Below are positions 56,161-64,000 of a DNA stretch of 64,000 nucleotides, piece after piece. The notes under the pieces were generated by a model. That model saw only the letters and a program-made list of their open reading frames with translations. It was not told where the DNA came from and ran no database searches. Position 1 is the first letter of the stretch. The number at the start of each line of letters is the position of its first letter. The position numbers were made by a program, and so were the translations under genes. Origin of the DNA: Gambelia wislizenii. Lineage: Eukaryota > Chordata > Lepidosauria > Squamata > Crotaphytidae. Location of the stretch: positions 7,395,501 through 7,459,500 of the forward strand of contig JAUMIR010000015.1 in assembly GCA_030847615.1 (NCBI GenBank), written 5' to 3'.

Positions 56161-57085
56161 TGTGGAAAAGGATGAGAGGGTTTCCGAGAACGTGGTGTGG
56201 GCGGAGCTGGGGAGCCAGACTCCTTCCCTCCTGTGCCGGCAGACTTTCCCCAGAGGACACAATTTAACCCACAGGTGGCAGCATTTCAGCCTGACCAGAC
56301 GTCCCAACTTGACCAGATTGCCCAAGCCATGGCCTTGCAGGAGCACGAAGCCATCAGAGAGACCAAGGTTCAACATGCATTCACTTCCTTGCCCTCCTGC
56401 CCCTGACTGGAAGAGACCTCCTGTGCAAAGTGTGTGTCATCTTGTTCTTTCATCCTGATAGATCAGTAACTGCTACTGCTGGGAATCAGCTCTTGACCCT
56501 TACCTGTTCTGTACAAGAAGTCTGTATAAGAAGCCTGGAGAATCAGCCCTGATCTGGGGCTCTGTGTCCCCTTGTTGGTTCAACGCTCTCCTGAATCCTG
56601 AAGCCTCACTGAATCCTGAAACCTCACAAGTCATTAAGTAAGTTCCTGGTGTGTGGTCTGAAGATAATCCTGGAGGCTTGACCTGAAATGTTGAACCTAT
56701 CTGAACTCAACTGAAGCCTGAAGTCTGTTTAGACATGTGAACCAATTCCAGTATCCCATCCCAGCAGTTGCTAGAGCCTCAATGCAGACACACATTGACA
56801 AACTGATTTAACTGAAGATCCTTATTCCCACTGTCTAACCACGAAATGCATCTCTGCTACTTATAAAGAAACCCAGCCTTGGTTTGAATAATCAACCTGT
56901 AACAAATCTGAAGACAGTTAAAACAAGCCTTGACCAGTCCACCAGCCTCGAGTCTGCCAGACATTTTCCAGTTGTTCATAGATGACGGCCAAGGAATGGC
57001 AGTTGGAGTCCTGACCCAGAGTTTTGGGACCTGGAACAGACCTGTACCCTACCTCAATAAAAACATGGATCCTGTGAGCTGAGGA
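56160..57085 (+). pseudogene. retroviral pro/pol region, RT connection remnant only
   Basis: No protease or RT palm motif (such as a YVDD-type active site) was found. Only a short piece at about 56967-57080 (QLFIDDGQGMAVGVLTQSFG, then WNRPVPYLNKNMDP) resembles the RT connection domain of gammaretroviruses. The missing part would be several hundred codons. The rest of the interval has many stops. Confidence 0.55.
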
Positions 57086-57089
57086 TGAT

Positions 57090-57540
57090 GAAGTTTTCCT
57101 CCTTAAGAAAAGTACAGAGCATACCCAAACAATGTCTTCCAGTGAGAGTGGTGATAAACTGGATAAAAGCTCAGTCAAAAAGGGGGGCCCAAGAAAAATC
57201 AGAAGGCTAAGCCAGTGGTTGACAGAGAAAAAGCCTCACAGAAAGTTGAAAAAGGAACAGCTGCAGAGCCAGTAACAAGTTTTAGAGAGAAAAGGAGAAA
57301 GAGAAACCTGATGGTACAGGAATAGATGATTGAAAAGCTATGGTCAGTGATGAAGAGAGAGAGAAAGAGAGAAAACCTGTTCATATTAAAGTCAAGGAGT
57401 AAAAGGATGAGGATTAAGATGATAAAGATAAAGATGGAGATGGAGAAGGTGAGGAAAATAAAGGTGAGAAGACTTGAGATAGAAGAAAAACAGAATCTCA
57501 AGGTGCTGGCTATAGAAAGAAAAGAAAAAAGAGAGTTCTG
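57090..57540 (+). other. charged non-retroviral block inside pol
   Basis: Between the RT connection (ending near 57080) and the start of RNase H (near 57545) lies an A/G-rich block rich in Lys, Asp and Glu codons (DDKDKDGDGEGEEN in the plus frame). Gammaretroviruses normally have connection-domain sequence of about 75 codons here. No retroviral similarity was seen, so it may be captured cellular or repeat sequence. Confidence 0.45.
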
Positions 57541-57544
57541 ATCC

Positions 57545-58110
57545 AGAATACTTTAAATCCTGCTGCTCTTATGCCTGTTCCAGAAGCTCCTCTACATGAC
57601 TGCAAAGAAATCATGACAACTGTCCCCTCAAAATGACCTGATTTAAGAGATGTGCCCATTCCTGGAAAAATTATACTGTTCACTGATGGCAACAGTTTTG
57701 TCAACAAACACTAAGCAAGCTATGTTGTTGTTACTGAAGATAAAGTTCTGATGACCAAACCCCTACCAGTGAAAACCTCAGCTTAGAAAACAAAATTAGT
57801 TGTACTAATCAAAGCCCTGTAATGAAACAAAGGAAGAGCCACCATTTGTACTGTTTTCAGATATGCCTTTTTAACTGTGCAAATATATAAAGCCCTGTAC
57901 AAAAAAACATGGGTTCCTGACTGCAGAAAAAAAAAAAGAGAGAGAGAGAGAGAGAGATAGCACATATCCAAGAAATCCAACTGCTGTTACCTGAGATCTG
58001 AACCCCAAGAAAATAGCTATCATCCCCTGCTCAGCCCATACTGGAAAGTCAAACTCTATTGCCTGAGAAAAAAGTCTGCACTGACAGAGCCGCTAAAGGA
58101 GCAGCTCAAC
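57545..58110 (+). pseudogene. retroviral RNase H and integrase N-terminus, broken
   Basis: The plus frame shows LNPAALMP, HDCKEIM, and the RNase H catalytic-Asp motif IILFTDGNSFVN near 57664-57700. Then YVVVTEDKVLM-type and TKLVVLIKAL-type segments follow with stops between. A later segment includes a TGKSNS motif and DRAAKGAAQQF near 58085-58115. An AG repeat at 57934-57960 interrupts it. RNase H would remove the RNA template; it is not functional here. Confidence 0.7.
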
Positions 58111-58609
58111 AGTTTTTACCTGAACCTGAAATCCTGATGGTTGTACCTGTGCCTGATTACAGTAACTCTAAATAACTTGTCAGGGCTATTACAAGCACCA
58201 TGAGTGATATAGTCTCCCAGACAACTGTATATGGATTCCTGTAGCTCTGAGACTTTCTCTGATACAACACATGCCTGACTCAGACAAAGAAACCTTAAAG
58301 ACACCTGATAGAGAAAACTTTCTATGTCAATAAGTTGTCTTCCTGTGTACAGAAGTGTCCTGAATCTGTGTTACCTGTGCTTGATCCAACCTCAGAAAGA
58401 GACTGACTTCCCACATCAGATCAATACAGATAATAAAACAGCTTTTACTGCAGAAGTCACTGCCAGATTAAATTGTGCACTGGACTTAAAACTGGAAATA
58501 CCATTGTGTTTGGAGACTTCAAAATAGCAAAGAGTAAAATGTGTCAACCAAATTATCAAGCTGCAATTGTGAAAGATGTGCCATGAGATCTGTGCCAAAT
58601 TATAATGTT

Positions 58610-58920
58610 GCCTGCTGTACTGTATACATAAATATACCCCTGAACCAGATGGCCTAATGCCCTATAAGCTGATATACAGAAGACTGTCACCCCTCCCTGT
58701 GATTGGGAACGTTTTGGAACTAAGGGGGGAGATTTCCCTCAAACAACAGCTCAGAGAGTTAAAAGATGCAGTCCTGGAAGTTGGCCATTATACCAAACAA
58801 GCCCCCTTGGAATTTACTACACTTAACCATGTTTTCTGCCCTGGTAATTCAGTTTGGGTGAAGAGTCATAAAGAAGATGCATCAAAAAGACATGAGAAAC
58901 ACCTTTCATTGTCTTGTTAA
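58610..58920 (+). pseudogene. retroviral integrase C-terminal region
   Basis: 58657-58920 (87 codons) reads MPYKLIYRRLSPLPVIGNV, LREL, EFTTLNHVFCPGNSVWVK, matching the C-terminal part of gammaretroviral integrase. The catalytic D,D-35-E core should lie at 58110-58610 but only stop-filled sequence is seen there. Confidence 0.7.
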
Positions 58921-59239
58921 CCATTTCTACGGCCTTAAAGAGTAAAGAAAGTCCTGCCTAGATCCATTTGCTATAGAGGCCATCCCAATACCCAGCATCC
59001 TGGTCAGTTGCCTGCCAGCACAACCTTTAGATGACCCTGAGGCAAAGATTCCCCAGTAATCATCCATCGAAGCCTCCTCAAGTACTGGTGCTTGAGAGAG
59101 CGAAGACACCGGACACACGGGAGAAGCCTTCTCGGGACTGACAACCGAGTGAGAGAAGCTCTGGAGGGCGCTGCAACCTCTCCCGTCCTGGAAAGAGGAG
59201 TTGGTCACCGCCCAAAGATGAGAAAATCTGTCCTGAGTT

Positions 59240-60570
59240 GAATTGTCTGCCTTGCCTTATAACATAACATTTGTTTATAATGTTCTTACTCATAATCATA
59301 ATATTGCTTTTGTTCCCCCCACACTATAAAACCAAATTCACCAGTGACCCCTATAAGAGCTGCATCAAAACAGTTAAAGAAAGGGAACAAAATTGGCAAA
59401 ACCCTAGTTTATCAAAGTAACTATGCTTGTCTGGGGTTCAAAAGACCTACACATTCAAAACATTACCGTACTTCTTTGGCCTGCCAGGAGATAAAAACAA
59501 CTGTCTGTTACAATCCTAAAGAAAACCTGTCCACATACATTTTCAGGTACACCACATACACTCTGGAGAGATCCTGATGTCATGAGTTCAAATGAACTCA
59601 TCCAACCAGAAGATAACCCTCACCCTAGATTTCTGTTACATGCCCGGCTAGTTCAGTCGGTAGAGCATGAAACTCTCATCACTGTCCTGAGTAATATTGT
59701 GTGTTGTAAACTACTTGAGAGTCCCAGTCCCATGATCCTGGTTGGCCCAGTAAATCAGCTACTGGTCAGACTGCCACCCTGATCAAAGTTCCTGTTTCCT
59801 CTCCATGTACAGCAAAACATGATATAAGCCTTAATTTGGTAAAGCCACACACTCCAACACACTGTCTTTTCTGAATCATAGAGAATGCTAACACCCTTTC
59901 ATGTTCCTGAGGTTACAAGAAATCTGTTTGTCACATTTGTTGAAAAGATAGCTGAAGCTGTGCATGTTAATAACTGTTATGTCTGTGTGACACCTGAATT
60001 GAGTCAAATGTCAGTGAATTTTACAAAAACAAACAGATGTTGTTTCACCCCATAGTCAGTAGATGCTCAAAACCACCATTGCCAACAAAAGGTGCGTCCA
60101 GAAAATTAACCTGTCTGCCCCAGAAATAGGACAGGTCCCTTTTGATACCATGACTCAGACAAATCCTAGGTTTGCTCAGTCAAGCTGGCCTAACTAATCC
60201 TGTAATCCTGTAACCTGTGGCCGGATGCTGTAGTTCAACCTGAGTATCAGTCATGATATATACCTGAACCTGACGGGCTGTACTGAATTTGTGGTCAGTA
60301 CGCTCATTCTGAATTCCTGAATCCTGACACAGGGACCTGTGCCTTAAGTAAAATCCAACTGTCCTTTTTCCTGATTCCCTTGACAGACAGTGAGCGTTTG
60401 AGACACCTAGTCCACAGCTGAAAGAGTAGAGCAGCCATGAAAATTGGGGACTGAAAACTGATAAAATAGTTAAACTGACACATATAAAGGTCTGAACTTT
60501 TGTTTACATCTGATGGCACTGAAAAAACATGGATAGTGAGACTCCATCCTCCCTTCGGGAAAAATGAAGT
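59240..60570 (+). pseudogene. retroviral env region, heavily decayed
   Basis: Position after integrase and before the purine tract makes this the env region. Only short fragments read openly (59344-59577 with scattered Cys). No fusion peptide, immunosuppressive-type block or transmembrane segment could be placed. It cannot make an envelope protein. Confidence 0.4.
59642..59676 (+). other. tRNA-Lys 5'-half-like segment in the retrovirus
   Basis: About 35 bases from the acceptor stem through the D arm to the anticodon stem (GCCCGGCTAGTTCAGTCGGT, then AGAGCATGAAACTCT) match the 5' half of vertebrate tRNA-Lys with about two differences. Similarity ends in the anticodon loop. The 3' half is absent, so this is not a tRNA gene. 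Confidence 0.7.
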
Positions 60571-60573
60571 CTC

Positions 60574-60584
60574 AAAGGGGGGAA
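60574..60584 (+). other. polypurine tract
   Basis: AAAGGGGGGAA lies directly before the 3' LTR and primes plus-strand DNA synthesis in retroviruses. Confidence 0.88.
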
Positions 60585-61059
60585 TGAGAAGGTCTGTCTA
60601 TATTGATCACCCAAATGTTTGTTATGTGGTACTTAGAAATATAGTTGCATTACCTGCTAGAATCAGAAATGGTAGTTTGCCTAGCTAACAGCTGTGTTCA
60701 ATTACCTCTCTTAGTACACTGCTTTGCTTGTCTTGTTAGTCCTGATTTATGATAGTTGAGATACAGACTAGGGAGGATCGCTTGTTCAAAGGAATGACCA
60801 GTGCTAAGAAATACCTCACCTCTCAGTAGTTTCTTTTTCTGGGAAATCAGCTCTTCTTTGGGAAATTGAAACTTACATGCGCAGTGTCTTAGACCTTTAG
60901 GTTTCGTTCCTATGTAATAAAAAGACTGTGTATGCCTTTGTTTCTTTGGCACAGTTTGGCAGGAATGATCCCCCTGTGTCGTTTGCCGGCAAAATAAAAG
61001 CCATCTGTTTGAATTTACCTGGGCCTGACTTCCTTTATTATCCCAGATAGACCTTAACA
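60585..61059 (+). repeat. 3' LTR
   Basis: The same 475 bp as the 5' LTR with one substitution seen (C at 60880). Confidence 0.92.
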
Positions 61060-61559
61060 GTACTGTCCATGGTATCAGCGTCGGGCTTCCTTGGTTTTGA
61101 GGATGTGCTCTTAGTCCCCACCTTTTCCCGGTCCCGGGATTTGCATTTGGACGCCTCCTTAGATGGTTGTTTAGGGGCCTGTGACAAACCCGATGGTACT
61201 GGGGTCCTCTGGGCCGATGAGGAGGCTGAGCCCGACAAAATGTGCTCATACAGCTGGGCCTTCAGCCTTTTATCTCTGTTGCACGTAGCCTGAGGGGTAA
61301 AGGCATTGTAGTGGCAACAAGAGCGGACATCGTGTCTCCCGCCCAGGCACATCAAGCAATTAGAATGCTGGTCTGACTCAGGCATTTTCGCCCCACAGGT
61401 TAAACAGGTCTTAATAAAGCCCGTTGATGCCATCATTAACAGAAGCAGGGGACACTCACGAGTTCGAAGGACGAGATCAATTCCGAGGTCGTACCGAGAA
61501 GTATCGCCAAAATACAGTCCAGAATCTGAAGAGTTACCAAAGACAGTCCGAAGATCCAA
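61060..61559 (-). pseudogene. DIRS-like ORF1 (gag-like), N-terminal part
   Basis: An ATG at 61433 (MASTGF) or 61436 opens a region with a Cys pair array (CLTC, then CLMC 12 residues on, then CC nine residues on), followed by CNRDKRLKAQLYEHI and a Ser/Lys-rich linker (61060-61250). The frame runs into the retroviral LTR at 61059, and the rest of ORF1 resumes at 53482. Cys pairs suggest nucleic-acid or metal binding. Upstream codons to 61559 lack support as coding. Confidence 0.7.
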
Positions 61560-61850
61560 ACCTGGGAGTGCAAAACTGTTGGGGGGGGGGTAGAAATACT
61601 AGACTAAAAACTAAAGACTCCAACAATGTTCCTCGTGCTGCTAACGCGGCAGGGAAAAAAGGAACTGAGAAGGTGGGCTCGAGGAGGGCCTATATAGCCT
61701 AGAGGGATGGTGGGTAGGATTACCGCCAAAAATTCAATTAGATAGCTATTGACTCTAATGACTTCCGAATGCTACTGCACAGGCACAAGATTAACCCTTA
61801 ATGTGTGGATTCACAGAGACCATGAAGAAGAACTGCCCAGTAAGAAAGGT

Positions 61851-63100
61851 AACTTTAATTCCACTAAAAGATGCTTTTACTAAAATGTGCCACTAGGGGG
61901 CAACAGTGGCAAATAACATGAGTGTGCTGCATAGCTTAGTATGTATGTTAATGGGTATTGAAATTGTCTTAAATTAATGTTTCAATTGCATTCCTTCTTT
62001 GATGTTTTTTTTTAATCTATAGAAAAAATTGTTTCCATTATTTTCTTTTGTACAGCACTCTGGGTCCCCAAAATAATCAAAATAAAATGAAATAAAAATC
62101 CCACTCTCTGTAAATCCCAGAGGATTTCTGTTTTGTTGTTGCAGCCTAGCTTCATGCACAGACAACAGTATTTTCTGCACAGAGAATACCATGTAGATCT
62201 AGATGATGGGCGGGGGGTTCTTCACAGAAATGTTAAGTTGATTATGTTCCAGGGAGGGGCTGAATCTGGACTTATAGAATCTTTGCAATCTGACTTCCCT
62301 GCATTGCATTCCTTGGATTCCACAGGGTGAATTATGGTTGCTGTTTCAACTTACCTATACCTTGGCATTTTTCTAAAACTAGGGATCTAAATAATTTTAA
62401 AATGGGCAAAAGTTCTTGTAAGGTCACCTATTGGAGAAAAAGAGATGAAATTATTCCTTATTACCACTGATAATGAAACCAGCAAGTCTTGCATCCCGAT
62501 CTGGGTGTATTGGCCATTGGTCATGGACCAACTTAAGACATATTGATGTCTAAGGAAGAGGACAAGATGGCAGCCCCTCCCAATTCCATGTACAGAACTT
62601 GGCTGGATTGGCAGTGGGTGAGATGTCAAATCTGGTTGGGCCCAATAGGGAGGCCAGGACCGGACATGTGGATTTGACCCTGCTGTGTGAAGGTGAGACA
62701 TTCAAGAGGAACAATCCATCTTGCCTACCAGCATCTGCTGCCTGAAAAAAAGTTGATCCTTTCTACCTAATGGTAGTGCTAGTCCTGTTGTGGTCCAGTC
62801 CAGAGGATGATTCTTAAACTCTTAAATTGTAACAAAACCAGAAACCCAGTGTTGTTATCATGCAGAGTCAATTTTATTAAAGACTGGAAGTAGGCAAATC
62901 CAAAAGAAACACAAAGAGTTCAGAAAAGGAAAAATCATAAAGAAAACAGGTGAATGAACAGCTTCTCCATTACATACAGTTATGACTTTGGCAAAAGGGG
63001 AGGCAGATCTAGGCTAACAAAGCATGTTTTAGTTACTTCTTTGCATTGTCTCCAATTTACAGATCCAAAGAAATACTACATTCACAGGAGGGGATCGGGG
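61851..63100. other. unclassified intergenic sequence
   Basis: Contains TTTTCTGCACAGAGAA near 62173, part of a motif common in this window. A minus-strand AATAAAA near 62872 is an alternative poly(A) signal for beta-keratin gene 2. No gene was seen. Confidence 0.4.
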
Positions 63101-63111
63101 ATGCTAGGCTC

Positions 63112-63117
63112 TTTATT
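63112..63117 (-). terminator. poly(A) signal of beta-keratin gene 2
   Basis: AATAAA on the minus strand about 260 bases past the stop codon. A second candidate lies near 62872. Confidence 0.65.
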
Positions 63118-63249
63118 TTGCTTAGTGCAAGAGTCGTAGGCAAATATAGAGAAGAACTTAAATAGCAGGAACATAGAGATTGAAAGCAAAGTGACAAAAG
63201 ATGTAGGTGGGCCTGATTTCTAGCGATACCTAACACTGGCCCAGCCAGT

Positions 63250-63322
63250 GGTGTTCAGCAGAGCTAACCATAGGCCAGAGTAGGAAAAGGGTGTTCAGCA
63301 GAGCTAACCATAGGCCAGAGTA
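63250..63322 (-). repeat. 33-bp direct repeat in the 3' UTR of beta-keratin gene 2
   Basis: GGTGTTCAGCAGAGCTAACC and the following 13 bases occur at 63250-63282 and again at 63290-63322, apparently without change. Confidence 0.9.
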
Positions 63323-63377
63323 TTCTACTGCGAGTTGTTTCAATATTCCTTCTCCTGGGACAAATTCTCATGAGCAA

Positions 63378-63794
63378 TTATAAGCAGGGTCTGTAGTTGA
63401 AGCCTCTTCCACCCAGTGACCCACGACGGTGCCCAAGACGCCCACCGTAGAATCCACCACCAAATCCACTAATGCCAACTCCATCAGCAACACCTGGGGA
63501 ATACCCTCCAACACGGACAGGCTCACAGCTGGCAGAGAGGATGGCCCCTGGGATGGTGACAACGAGAGCAGGTGGCTGGATCGTGACTTCTGATGGTGGG
63601 ACCTGGTTGATGTATGAAGGGGTCACTCCAGAGACCATACCCAGACTAGCTGCATCTGTACTGTGACCCCCAAGGACTAAGTGAGAGCCAGAGCCAAGGA
63701 TTTGTCCAAAGTCGCTGGAACCTCCCAATCCAAAACCAACAACTGGGGTGGATTCACAGGATGGGACAGCACAGACAGATCTAGAGAGAGGCAT
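63378..63794 (-). CDS. beta-keratin (corneous beta protein), gene 2
   Basis: It encodes a 138-residue cornified-layer structural protein. The head is residues 1-20 (CAVPSCESTPVVGF region), followed by a Gly/Ser linker (21-60), the core box at about 63-86 (PPSEVTIQPPALVVTIPG) that forms the beta-sheet dimer framework, then a Gly-rich tail (97-130; FGGGFYGGRL, GSLGGRGF) ending NYRPCL. The ATG at 63794 was chosen because an acceptor (TTTTCTTTCAG, ending at 63818) lies 23 bases upstream; the longer open reading uses intron. Exon 1 and promoter should lie beyond the right edge. Orientation matches gene 1, consistent with a tandem cluster. The Gly-rich tail is the usual type, unlike gene 1. Confidence 0.94.
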   Translation of the reverse strand: MPLSRSVCAVPSCESTPVVGFGLGGSSDFGQILGSGSHLVLGGHSTDAASLGMVSGVTPSYINQVPPSEVTIQPPALVVTIPGAILSASCEPVRVGGYSPGVADGVGISGFGGGFYGGRLGHRRGSLGGRGFNYRPCL

Positions 63795-63818
63795 TCTGTT
63801 GAGTGATGGAGGTGAGTC

Positions 63819-64000
63819 TGAAAGAAAATGAGAGGGATTGTGAGTGATGCTACACAGAAGAAGAACTCCAGTTTCCAGCAGTAATGGAAACAACAAACCC
63901 CCACATTGAATTTCATTGATTTCATCCCACTCTGTACATATGCATGGTTTCAAACTGTATTAACTAGTTCTAAACTGAGTTGTTTTCCTTTGCTTTTACT
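63819..64000 (-). other. 5'-UTR intron of beta-keratin gene 2 (partial)
   Basis: Sequence upstream of the acceptor at 63818-63819, by analogy with gene 1. It continues past the window edge. Confidence 0.6.

Larger units (their letters stand above)
53487..61059 (+). mobile_element. endogenous gammaretrovirus-like element, non-autonomous, recent
   Basis: Two LTRs of 475 bp (53487-53961 and 60585-61059) bound about 6.6 kb. Offset between them is constant, with one substitution by my reading (T at 53782, C at 60880). Flanks read GTAA (53483-53486) and GTAC (61060-61063), a 4-bp duplication with one change, the size made by gammaretroviral integrases. A tRNA-Gly primer site and purine tract are in place. 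The interior contains gag, pol and env-region remnants, all broken by stops, and lacks most of RT. Insertion is in the gag of a DIRS-like element. Confidence 0.88.
49090..61850 (-). mobile_element. DIRS-like retrotransposon, interrupted by an endogenous retrovirus
   Basis: Removing the retrovirus at 53487-61059 leaves about 5.2 kb of minus-strand element: a leader (about 61560-61850, with a TATATAG motif near 61692), gag-like ORF1 (61060-61559 and about 51167-53482), RT/RNase H (49440-51369) and a short tail. DIRS elements integrate by tyrosine recombinase rather than DDE integrase and have split or inverted terminal repeats; neither was located, so the 3' part is probably lost. Boundaries are approximate. 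Confidence 0.8.

Noticed and set aside
59642..59676. Functional tRNA-Lys gene
   Set aside because: Only the 5' half is present; no T arm, acceptor 3' strand or terminator.
1..64000. CRISPR arrays, operons or bacterial features
   Set aside because: The sequence is vertebrate; tandem units present are minisatellites and microsatellites without spacer structure.

Overview
This is eukaryotic DNA from a reptile, most likely a squamate (lizard or snake), inside a beta-keratin (corneous beta protein) cluster of the epidermal differentiation complex. Two beta-keratin coding exons lie on the minus strand (22370-22753 and 63378-63794). Each follows a splice acceptor and carries the conserved proline/valine-rich core box. 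The first also has its TATA box, non-coding exon 1 and donor (24605-24710). A third promoter plus exon 1 stands alone on the plus strand near 32137-32374. No other host gene is firmly identified. A possible terminal exon of an unknown minus-strand gene lies at 13770-13843.

Most of the rest is transposable elements, mostly broken and often nested. At 1-11540 two L1 elements point away from each other, each damaged by CR1 insertions. At 11541-13275 a Penelope-like relic is interrupted by a truncated L1. From 14600 to 20000 there are several CR1 copies, one (16668-19987) retaining ORF1 (SGNH esterase-like) and much of ORF2. 20500-29830 holds a SINE, beta-keratin gene 1, further CR1, an unnamed LINE family and an L1 3' end. 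29831-49090 is mainly intergenic, with SINEs, Tigger-like MITEs, L2-like LINE ends, CR1 pairs, a solo LTR inside a Penelope-type repeat, and a chimeric LINE/CR1 open frame (44238-45725).

From about 49090 to 61850 lies a DIRS-like tyrosine-recombinase-type retrotransposon on the minus strand (gag-like ORF1, RT, RNase H). Its gag is split by an endogenous retrovirus (53487-61059). The two 475-bp LTRs differ at one base by my reading, the primer binding site matches tRNA-Gly, and the polypurine tract is intact. The interior, however, is full of stops and lacks most of reverse transcriptase. It also carries a charged non-retroviral block and the 5' half of a tRNA-Lys. This looks like a recently mobilised, non-autonomous retrovirus-like element and is the most interesting item in the window.

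The linking theme is a keratin cluster whose spacing, 3' ends and at least one extra promoter have been reshaped by duplication and heavy retroelement insertion. All family assignments come from reading motifs by eye; no database search was run. Element boundaries are approximate unless target-site duplications are quoted.
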